Source: Candidatus Merdimorpha stercoravium (lineage in GTDB: Bacteria > Bacteroidota > Bacteroidia > Flavobacteriales > UBA1820). Taken from it: a stretch of DNA of 5,850 nucleotides. Of the stretch, positions 1 through 5,703 are shown in pieces. The notes beneath the pieces were generated by a model. It had not been told where the DNA came from, did no database searches, and was given only the letters and a program-made list of their open reading frames with translations. The translations under genes and the position numbers were made by a program. The DNA is taken from positions 1-5,850 of the forward strand of contig DVLY01000138.1 of assembly GCA_018715295.1 (NCBI GenBank), read 5' to 3'. The first letter of the stretch is position 1. Every line of letters begins with the position of its first letter.

Positions 1-144
1 CCAAACATGAAAACGAAGTTTTTGAAGTTGGCGTAGCCGAGCCGCATCCTGTATTATGGAAATATAATGAAAGGCGAGCGCGCGCCAAACATGAAAACGA
101 AGTTTTCGGAGTTGGCGTGGCCAAGCCGAGGGCGTATCCTGTAT
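1..144. repeat. Pair of structured intergenic repeats (REP-like)
   Basis: Two direct copies lie at 1-54 and 85-144. Positions 1-44 and 85-128 align without gaps at 40 of 44 bases, and all four differences are transitions. The copies then share a 10-base tail (45-54 and 135-144, one more transition), with six extra bases (129-134) in copy 2. Each copy can form two tandem hairpins. The first is GAAAAC-GAA-GTTTT(T/C) at 9-23 and 93-107; the second is TTGGC-GTR-GCCRA at 28-40 and 112-124. The first four bases (CCAA) could instead pair with the TTGG at 28-31 or 112-115. The spacer at 55-84 is AT-rich and then GC-rich. There is no plausible gene in 1-170, which lies downstream of aroE. The array may continue left of the window. 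The repeat is seen directly; calling it REP-like is inference. Confidence 0.75.
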
Positions 145-170
145 GGTGGTATCGGATAGATCGATCGGCT

Positions 171-902
171 TTATTGCCAGATCTCCCAGGATTTTTCGGC
201 CTGCAACTCCAACATGGTTGCCCCGCAACATGCTGCGGCGCCGTGTTCCCGGCCTTTTTTCATGAACAGGGTGTCGGGAGGGTTGTACACCAGGTCGAAA
301 AGCAGGTTGCGCTCGTCCAAACTGTCGTAGGGGATATCCGGGCAAGTATCCACGTGTGGGAAGGTACCCAGCGGGGTTGCGTTGACGATCAGCGGGCAGG
401 TCTTTACATGCACTTCGGTCAGTTCTCCGTAGGTAAGGTAGCGGCCTTCCCGTTTTTGCCGCGATACGAAATAATACTCGATGCCCAGATGACGCAGTAC
501 ATAGGCTACCGCATCCGACGCGCCTCCCGTGCCCAGGATGAGTGCCCGCTCGTGGTGCGGTTCCAGAAAGGGGACAAGGGCCTGGCGAAAACCATACACG
601 TCGCTGTTGTGTCCCGAAAGGTGTCCGTCCGGATGCACCTTCACGGTGTTTACCGCACCGACCTCCGTGGCTTGCGGGTCGACCTCGTCCAGGAAATCCA
701 TCACGGCCCGTTTGTAGGGGATGGTTACGTTCAGTCCCCGGAGCTGCTTGTCGGCAAGGATATTGCGCAGCTCGTCGATGGATTCCAGGTCGAAGATGTC
801 GTAGGAACAGTCGGGCAGGTTTTCGGCGCGGAACTTGTTCTCAAAGTATTTTTTGGAAAAGGAATAGGAGATGTTTCTCCCGATGAGTCCGTATTTTTTC
901 AT
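171..902 (-). CDS. aroE: Shikimate dehydrogenase (AroE)
   Basis: This 243-residue cytosolic enzyme reduces 3-dehydroshikimate to shikimate with NADPH, the fourth step of the chorismate pathway for aromatic amino acids. The N-terminal substrate domain shows the shikimate-binding serines S14 and S16 in YSFS, NVTIPYK at 58-64 with the catalytic K64, N85 in AVNT, and D101 in NSD. The NADP domain follows with GTGGAS (124-129), VSRQKR (146-151) as the likely phosphate-binding loop, NATPLG (174-179), and a C-terminal helix with M230, L231 and Q234. It is shorter than E. coli AroE (272 aa), mostly in loops; no key residue is missing. The usual proline after S-x-S is a lysine here. The ATG at 902-900 overlaps the TGA of the upstream membrane-protein gene (ATGA), which implies translational coupling. 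An upstream extension in the same frame stays open for more than 2.7 kb but matches no AroE sequence and runs through other genes. Confidence 0.95.
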   Translation of the reverse strand: MKKYGLIGRNISYSFSKKYFENKFRAENLPDCSYDIFDLESIDELRNILADKQLRGLNVTIPYKRAVMDFLDEVDPQATEVGAVNTVKVHPDGHLSGHNSDVYGFRQALVPFLEPHHERALILGTGGASDAVAYVLRHLGIEYYFVSRQKREGRYLTYGELTEVHVKTCPLIVNATPLGTFPHVDTCPDIPYDSLDERNLLFDLVYNPPDTLFMKKGREHGAAACCGATMLELQAEKSWEIWQ

Positions 903-1942
903 TTGTTTCGCTTGGGCTTTTTGACCACCGGCGTGCCGGCGGCGAAGGCGCGTTTTCTTTCGCTGTAAGTTTCCATTTTGACCGTTCCCCAAAATCCCAG
1001 CAGGACGAATGCCACGGCGATCCACGTGCCGGGTTGGTTCAGGGCGGGCAGGTAGTGGTCGAACCCGATGATGATGTCTTGGGGGACCCCATCGACCAGG
1101 GTGCGTTCGTACAGGTTGTTTTTCCAGGGCCACATGATGCTCAGCGAACCGCCGATAAAACCGATGATCAGCGCAATGACATTGGCCCGGAAGTGTTTGA
1201 GCAGATAGCCCAGGATGTGCGAGAAGATCACCACGCCGATGAGTGTCCCGGCGGTAAACACGCCGCAGATCTTGATCAGGTGCATCTGTTCCACATCGTA
1301 GAGAGCCGAATAGTCTCCGTGCAGCATCTTTTCGGCGGCGAAGAACACGGCATTGACCGAATCGACCATCAGGAGCTTGTAATTGCCGATGACCATCAGC
1401 AGGAACGAGCCGGAAAGCCCCGGGAGGGTCATCCCGCATACGCTGATCACTCCGCAGAGGAAGATCACCGCCATGTTGTCCGATCCCGAACGGTAGTCCA
1501 GCATCGTTACCGACAGGCCGATGAACAGTCCCAGAAGCATCATCCGCACGGTGCCGCCCCGCCAGGAGTCGTATTTCTTGATCAGGTGCAGGAGACTGCC
1601 CAGGACCATCCCGAAAAATACGGCCCACACCTGGACGCTGAAATGTTCGATCAGGTAGTCGATCAGCAGCGATACGGAAAAGAAACTGGTGATCGTCCCG
1701 CCCAGGATGCACAGCAGGAACCACATGTTGGTGTAGCGGAAGAAACTGCGCACGTGGCCGTAAAGCAGCCATTTGAGCGAACGTCGGTTGATGCGTTGCA
1801 GGGAAAAGATGAACTCTTCGTAAAACCCGATGACAAAGGCCACTGTCCCGCCGGATACTCCGGGCACTTTGTTGGCCGTACCCATGGCGATCCCTTTGAT
1901 CCACAAAAGGAAGTAATCCAGTGCGTTTCTCTTTTTTGCCAT
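899..1942 (-). CDS. DUF368 family membrane protein, likely undecaprenyl-phosphate flippase (PopT type)
   Basis: This is a polytopic inner-membrane protein of 347 residues. DUF368 proteins have been shown in other bacteria (PopT) to move undecaprenyl phosphate back across the membrane, so that the lipid carrier can be reused for peptidoglycan and other envelope polymers. The family signature is clear: PGVSGGT at 27-33 and a second, related PGLSGSF at 174-180, one in each half, consistent with an internally duplicated fold. Hydrophobic segments lie at roughly 74-95, 103-120, 132-147, 156-170, 178-200, 222-246, 252-270 and 305-320. The last 27 residues are strongly basic (ending KKPKRNK), which suggests a cytoplasmic C terminus. 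The start at 1942 gives the usual short basic lead (MAKKRNALDY). A longer in-frame start at 2143 would read back through the promoter region into ddl and adds 67 residues unlike the family. It is the first gene of an operon with aroE. The substrate is inferred from the family. Confidence 0.9.
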   Translation of the reverse strand: MAKKRNALDYFLLWIKGIAMGTANKVPGVSGGTVAFVIGFYEEFIFSLQRINRRSLKWLLYGHVRSFFRYTNMWFLLCILGGTITSFFSVSLLIDYLIEHFSVQVWAVFFGMVLGSLLHLIKKYDSWRGGTVRMMLLGLFIGLSVTMLDYRSGSDNMAVIFLCGVISVCGMTLPGLSGSFLLMVIGNYKLLMVDSVNAVFFAAEKMLHGDYSALYDVEQMHLIKICGVFTAGTLIGVVIFSHILGYLLKHFRANVIALIIGFIGGSLSIMWPWKNNLYERTLVDGVPQDIIIGFDHYLPALNQPGTWIAVAFVLLGFWGTVKMETYSERKRAFAAGTPVVKKPKRNK

Positions 1943-1985
1943 CGTTATTTGCAGGAAAGCTCCCGGGGGGAAACCTTCGTCCGGT

Positions 1986-2001
1986 TTCCCTGCCGAGGGA
2001 A
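1986..2001 (-). other. Perfect 6-bp inverted repeat in the DUF368 leader
   Basis: TTCCCT-GCCG-AGGGAA forms a perfect 6-bp stem with a four-base loop. It begins about 5 bases downstream of the candidate minus-strand -7 element, so it would sit at the very 5' end of the DUF368 mRNA. It could stabilise the transcript or be an operator. The structure is seen directly; its role is inference. Confidence 0.4.
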
Positions 2002-2005
2002 CGCA

Positions 2006-2013
2006 CAAATGTA
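2006..2013 (-). promoter_or_regulatory. Candidate -7 element for the DUF368-aroE operon
   Basis: On the minus strand these bases read TACATTTG, a full match to the Bacteroidota housekeeping -7 consensus TAnnTTTG. The upstream -33 match is weak: TTTA at 2033-2030, with a 16-base gap. Transcription would start near 2000, leaving a leader of about 60 nt before the ATG at 1942. Confidence 0.55.
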
Positions 2014-2068
2014 GTTTTTTTTGCGGAAATAAACCCCTGCGGGCATTCCGTTTCTTCGCACAAAAGCC

Positions 2069-2076
2069 TAACTTTG
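2069..2076 (+). promoter_or_regulatory. Candidate -7 element for the ddl-coaD-metG operon
   Basis: TAACTTTG matches the Bacteroidota -7 consensus TAnnTTTG at every fixed base and lies 41 bases before the ddl GTG. No good -33 TTTG is present at the expected distance; the nearest is TTTC at 2051-2054, which is too close. The predicted leader is about 35 nt and A-rich, as is common for translation starts in this phylum. Confidence 0.55.
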
Positions 2077-2117
2077 CACCTCGAAACGCATTCCTTATCA
2101 AAGCAGGAAAATAAAAG

Positions 2118-3098
2118 GTGAAAAAGAACATAGCCATCGTCATGGGGGGATATTCGTCCGAGCGCCTTATCTCCCTTCAGTCGGGCGGGGTGGTATATCG
2201 CCATCTCGACCGGGAAAAGTACAACCTGTATCCCATCGACATCTCGCGCCAGGGATGGTTCTATATCAACGATCTGGAGGAACGCTATCCGGTGGACAAG
2301 AACGATTTCACCGTGACGGTGGACGGCGAGAAGATCCGTTTCGACGCCGTGTTCAACGCCATCCACGGCAACCCGGGGGAAAACGGCCTGTTGCAGGCTT
2401 ATTTCGAATTGCTGGGCATCCGCCATACCTCGTGCGGGCATTTCGAATCGGCCCTGACCTTCAACAAGCGCGAATGCATCGCCGTGGTGCGGCAGTACGG
2501 CATTCCCACGGCCAAATCGGTGTTCATGACCCAGGGCGATCCGGTCGATGCCGACGCCATCGTGCGTGAGGTAGGGCTGCCCTGCTTTGTCAAACCGAAC
2601 CGCGCCGGGTCGTCCTTCGGCATCACGAAAGTCTATAAGAAGGAGGAACTGCCCGCCGCTCTCGAGTGCGCCTACAAGGAAGACAACGAGATCCTGATCG
2701 AATCGTTCCTCGACGGACGCGAGGTATCGGTCGGTACGATGCGCATCGACGGAAAGATCACCGTACTGCCCATCACCGAGATCGTGTCGATGAACGACTT
2801 TTTCGACTACAAGGCCAAATACGAGGGACTCTCCAAGGAGATCACCCCGGCCGATCTCCCGGCCGAGGTCGAAGCGCGGATCCGGGAAGCCTCGGCCAAG
2901 CTGTTCGAAAAGCTCAACCTCCGCGGGGTGGTCCGTTCGGAGTTCATCCTGGTGGACGGGATGCCGCATTTCCTGGAGGTGAATACCTGCCCGGGACTTT
3001 CGGCGGCCAGCATCGTGCCGCAGCAGGCGCGGGCGCTGGGCATGGAACTTCCCGAGTTTTTCGACTCCCTGGTGCGCCAGGCGCTCGAAGGAAAATAA
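2118..3098 (+). CDS. ddl: D-alanine--D-alanine ligase
   Basis: This 326-residue cytosolic ATP-grasp enzyme joins two D-alanines for the peptidoglycan stem peptide; it is the target of D-cycloserine. The N-terminal domain starts with the substrate loop MGGYSSE, with E15 in the position of the catalytic Glu of E. coli DdlB. Other visible positions, by comparison with DdlB, are K117, K159 with the SSFG loop at 165-168 (S165 being the Ser of the catalytic triad), E195, E202, Y235 in the omega loop (KAKY), R273, metal ligands E275, E287 and N289, and S298. The omega-loop Tyr, rather than Phe, is typical of true D-Ala-D-Ala ligases, not D-Ala-D-Lac enzymes, so vancomycin sensitivity of the product is expected. 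The start is GTG; the next ATG (2142) would remove the first beta strand. An AGGA lies 10 bases upstream (2104-2107). It leads an operon, 33 bp before coaD. Confidence 0.97.
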   Translation: MKKNIAIVMGGYSSERLISLQSGGVVYRHLDREKYNLYPIDISRQGWFYINDLEERYPVDKNDFTVTVDGEKIRFDAVFNAIHGNPGENGLLQAYFELLGIRHTSCGHFESALTFNKRECIAVVRQYGIPTAKSVFMTQGDPVDADAIVREVGLPCFVKPNRAGSSFGITKVYKKEELPAALECAYKEDNEILIESFLDGREVSVGTMRIDGKITVLPITEIVSMNDFFDYKAKYEGLSKEITPADLPAEVEARIREASAKLFEKLNLRGVVRSEFILVDGMPHFLEVNTCPGLSAASIVPQQARALGMELPEFFDSLVRQALEGK

Positions 3099-3131
3099 AT
3101 ACATCCAAGCATTCAAGATACGACAGAGGAT

Positions 3132-3632
3132 ATGCAGGAACAGAAAATCGCGGTTTTTCCCGGTTCGTTCGACCCGCTGACCAACGGCCACTGCGACATC
3201 ATCGCCCGCGCTTTGCCGCTTTTCGACAAGATCATCATCGCCATCGGGCGCAACAGCGAGAAGAACTGCATGTTCTCGCTCGAAGAACGGATGGATTTCG
3301 TCCGCCGTACGTACGCCGATCAGCCCAAGATCGAGGTAACGAACTACGAAGGCATGACGGTCGATTTTTGCCGTTCGATCGGCGTGAAGTTCATGCTCCG
3401 GGGCTTGCGCAACCCCTCGGACTTCGAGTTCGAGAAAGCCATCGCCCAGACCAACCGGCGACTTTGCCCGGACATCGAGACGGTATTTCTGCTCACCTCT
3501 TCGGGGTATTCGTTCATCAGTTCGTCCATCGTGCGGGAGATACTCACCTACAACGGCGATGTGAGCAAGGTAGCTCCGGTGGCGGTAAGCGAATACTGGC
3601 AGAAAAAGAAAAACGAAAAAACAGCGAAATAA
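3132..3632 (+). CDS. coaD: Pantetheine-phosphate adenylyltransferase (CoaD)
   Basis: This 166-residue enzyme transfers AMP from ATP to 4'-phosphopantetheine, giving dephospho-CoA, the penultimate step of coenzyme A synthesis. It is cytosolic and belongs to a family that is usually hexameric. The nucleotidyltransferase signature GSFDPLTNGH spans 11-20, with the T17-x-G-H20 motif that binds ATP phosphates. K44 matches the substrate-binding Lys of E. coli CoaD, RGLR is at 90-93, and the second signature, ISSSIVRE, is at 129-136. Length is normal (about 160), with a short lysine-rich tail (KKKNEKTAK). The ATG at 3132 follows an AGAGGA that is only one base away, too close to be a standard ribosome site. 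It sits between ddl and metG, just 4 bases before the latter, so co-transcription is very likely. All key motifs are intact. Confidence 0.97.
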   Translation: MQEQKIAVFPGSFDPLTNGHCDIIARALPLFDKIIIAIGRNSEKNCMFSLEERMDFVRRTYADQPKIEVTNYEGMTVDFCRSIGVKFMLRGLRNPSDFEFEKAIAQTNRRLCPDIETVFLLTSSGYSFISSSIVREILTYNGDVSKVAPVAVSEYWQKKKNEKTAK

Positions 3633-3636
3633 TACC

Positions 3637-5688
3637 ATGGATACACCCAAACGATACACCGTAACGGCCGCTTTGCCGTATGCCAACGGCCCGATCCACC
3701 TGGGACACCTGGCGGGAGTCTATGTTCCGGCCGATGTCTATGTGCGCTACCTCCGTCAGAAAGGACGCGACGTGATCTTCATCTGCGGATCGGACGAGCA
3801 CGGCGTGCCCATCACCATCAAGGCCCGCCGCGAGGGCATTACCCCGCAGCAGGTGGTGGACAAGTACAATGCCATCATCCGCGATTCGTTTGCCGAGTTC
3901 GGCATCTCGTTCGACAATTACTCCCGGACCTCCGCTCCGATCCACCACAAGACCGCATCGGAATTCTTCCGCAAGATGTACGATGCCGGCCAGTTCGTCG
4001 AGCAGGAGTCCGAACAGTATTACGACCCCGAAGCGAAACAATTCCTGGCCGACCGTTACATCACCGGTACCTGCCCGCGTTGCGGGGCCGAAGGAGCGTA
4101 CGGCGACCAGTGCGAGAAGTGCGGATCGACCCTCAGCCCCTCGGAACTCATCGACCCCAAGAGCGCCCTTTCCGGGGCAACTCCCATCCTGAAAAAGACC
4201 AAACACTGGTACCTGCCCTTGCAGCAGTACGAATCGTGGTTGCGCCAGTGGATCCTCGAAGGGCACAAGGCCGACTGGAAACCCAACGTGTACGGCCAGG
4301 TGAAATCCTGGCTCGACGACGGCCTGCGCCCCCGTGCGGTAACCCGCGACCTGGACTGGGGTATCCCCGTGCCGGTGGAAGGCGCCGAAGGCAAGGTGCT
4401 GTACGTCTGGTTCGACGCCCCGATCGGCTACATTTCCTCGACCAAGGAATGGGCCGAGCGTGAAGGGAAGGACTGGGAACCGTACTGGAAATCGGCCGAT
4501 ACCAAACTGGTGCACTTCATCGGCAAGGACAACATCGTCTTCCACTGCATCATCTTCCCGGCCATGCTCCGGGCGCACGGCGAATACATCCTCCCGGACA
4601 ACGTCCCGGCCAACGAGTTCCTCAACCTGGAGGGCAACAAGCTGTCCACCTCGCGCAACTGGGCCGTATGGTTGGACCAGTATCTGGTCGATTTTCCGGG
4701 CAAACAGGACGTCCTGCGCTATGCGCTCATCGCTACCGCTCCCGAAACCAAGGACAACGACTTCACCTGGCGGGATTTCCAGAACCGCAACAACAGCGAG
4801 TTGGTCGCCATCTTGGGCAACTTCGTAAACCGTGTGATGGTCCTCACGCACAAGTACTACGGCGGGGTGGTTCCTTCTTCGCAGCACTTGAACGAGGCCG
4901 ACCGCGAGGTGTTGGATCAGATGCGGAAGTATCCCTCGATCCTGGGCGATTCGATCGAAAAATACCGTTTCCGCGAGGCTCTTTCCGAGATGATGAACCT
5001 CGCTCGTCTGGGCAACAAGTACTTGGCGGACAACGAGCCTTGGAAAACGCAGAAGACCGATCCCGAACGTACCGAAGCCGTGATGTACACCGCGGTGCAG
5101 ATCGCCGGGGCTTTGGCTACCCTCTGCGAGCCGTTCCTGCCGTTTGCCGCCGCAGCCCTGGCCAAGATGCTGGACATCCGTCCTTTGACTTGGGACGAAG
5201 TGGCTCAGGCACAGTCGATCGTTCCCTCGGGGCATCGTCTGGGACAGCCGGCCCTCTTGTTCGAAAAGATCGAAGATGCCCCCATCGAAGCGCAGCTCAA
5301 ACGTTTGGAAGACTCCCGCCTGGCCAATATCGCGGCCGAGAAAGCGGCCGAGCCGCAGAAGGAGACCGTTTCCTACGACGAGTTCGACCGGATGGACATC
5401 CGCGTGGGTACCATCGTCGAGGCCGAAAAGGTGCCCAAGGCCAAGAAATTGCTCAAACTGACCATCGATACGGGGATCGACCGGCGGACGGTGGTCTCGG
5501 GCATTGCCGAGAGCTTCTCGGCCGAAGAGGTCGTGGGGCGCCAGGTGTGCGTGCTGGTCAATCTGGCTCCGCGCGAGATCAAGGGTATCCTCTCCAACGG
5601 GATGATCCTGATGACCGAACATCCGGACGGCCGCTTGGAATTCGTCGCTCCTTCGCGGAAAGTGAAGGAAGGGGCGCAGGTGCGCTGA
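3637..5688 (+). CDS. metG: Methionyl-tRNA synthetase with C-terminal tRNA-binding domain
   Basis: This 683-residue class I aminoacyl-tRNA synthetase charges tRNA-Met and so supplies both initiation and elongation. Domains in order: Rossmann catalytic core with the HIGH-type motif HLGH (21-24); a zinc knuckle with C146, C149, C159 and C162; the methionine-site segment VWFDAPIGY (257-265); KLSTS (335-339) in place of KMSKS, with Thr where the second Lys would be; an alpha-helical anticodon-binding domain with N395, R399 and W469 in positions like those of E. coli N391, R395 and W461; a charged Ala/Glu-rich linker at about 552-578; and an OB-fold tRNA-binding domain (about 580-683, starting FDRMDIRVG) as in E. 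coli MetG and Trbp111, which supports dimerisation. Length is close to E. coli MetG (677). The ATG at 3637 is 4 bases after the coaD stop, without a visible ribosome site, which suggests it is read from the ddl transcript. Confidence 0.98.
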   Translation: MDTPKRYTVTAALPYANGPIHLGHLAGVYVPADVYVRYLRQKGRDVIFICGSDEHGVPITIKARREGITPQQVVDKYNAIIRDSFAEFGISFDNYSRTSAPIHHKTASEFFRKMYDAGQFVEQESEQYYDPEAKQFLADRYITGTCPRCGAEGAYGDQCEKCGSTLSPSELIDPKSALSGATPILKKTKHWYLPLQQYESWLRQWILEGHKADWKPNVYGQVKSWLDDGLRPRAVTRDLDWGIPVPVEGAEGKVLYVWFDAPIGYISSTKEWAEREGKDWEPYWKSADTKLVHFIGKDNIVFHCIIFPAMLRAHGEYILPDNVPANEFLNLEGNKLSTSRNWAVWLDQYLVDFPGKQDVLRYALIATAPETKDNDFTWRDFQNRNNSELVAILGNFVNRVMVLTHKYYGGVVPSSQHLNEADREVLDQMRKYPSILGDSIEKYRFREALSEMMNLARLGNKYLADNEPWKTQKTDPERTEAVMYTAVQIAGALATLCEPFLPFAAAALAKMLDIRPLTWDEVAQAQSIVPSGHRLGQPALLFEKIEDAPIEAQLKRLEDSRLANIAAEKAAEPQKETVSYDEFDRMDIRVGTIVEAEKVPKAKKLLKLTIDTGIDRRTVVSGIAESFSAEEVVGRQVCVLVNLAPREIKGILSNGMILMTEHPDGRLEFVAPSRKVKEGAQVR

Positions 5689-5703
5689 TCCTTTTTATAA
5701 AAA
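5674..5703 (+). terminator. Weak possible terminator after metG
   Basis: The last metG codons can fold as GCGC-AGGT-GCGC (5674-5685). After six bases comes a T5 run (5692-5696) that is part of the perfect palindrome TTTTTATAAAAA (5692-5703). The stem is only 4-5 bp and is not joined directly to the T-run, so this is a poor match to an intrinsic terminator; it is simply the only candidate at the operon end. Confidence 0.25.

Larger units (their letters stand above)
1943..2117. promoter_or_regulatory. Divergent intergenic control region between DUF368/aroE and ddl/coaD/metG
   Basis: This 175-bp AT-richer gap separates two operons that point away from each other. It holds one candidate Bacteroidota-type -7 element on each strand, about 55 bp apart, and an inverted repeat near the predicted DUF368 transcript start. 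A run of eight T on the plus strand (2015-2022) lies between the two -7 elements. I see no tRNA, no small gene and no recognisable riboswitch. One regulator binding here could affect both operons, but no operator family is recognised. Confidence 0.6.

Noticed and set aside
1..84. Start of a CRISPR array
   Set aside because: There are only two copies, they differ at several positions, they contain two hairpins each and are longer than typical repeats, and no cas gene is in the window.
1034..2014. 326-codon plus-strand frame opposite the DUF368 gene
   Set aside because: Its translation is His-, Asp- and Gln-rich, as expected from the complement of a hydrophobic membrane protein, and it has no motif. 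The minus-strand gene is clearly real.
1943..2143. 67-residue N-terminal extension of the DUF368 protein
   Set aside because: It would start inside ddl on the opposite strand, cross both candidate promoters, and adds residues unlike the family. The start at 1942 gives a normal N terminus.
171..3686. Single 1171-residue minus-strand reading frame ending in aroE
   Set aside because: Only the last 243 codons look like a real protein. The rest is antisense to coaD and ddl in exact register and out of frame with the DUF368 gene, and it reads through the intergenic region. It stays open because of GC-rich codon use.
3544..5622. 692-residue minus-strand frame opposite metG
   Set aside because: It lies in exact antisense codon register to metG, has a low-complexity composition typical of reverse-complement frames, and shows no family motif.
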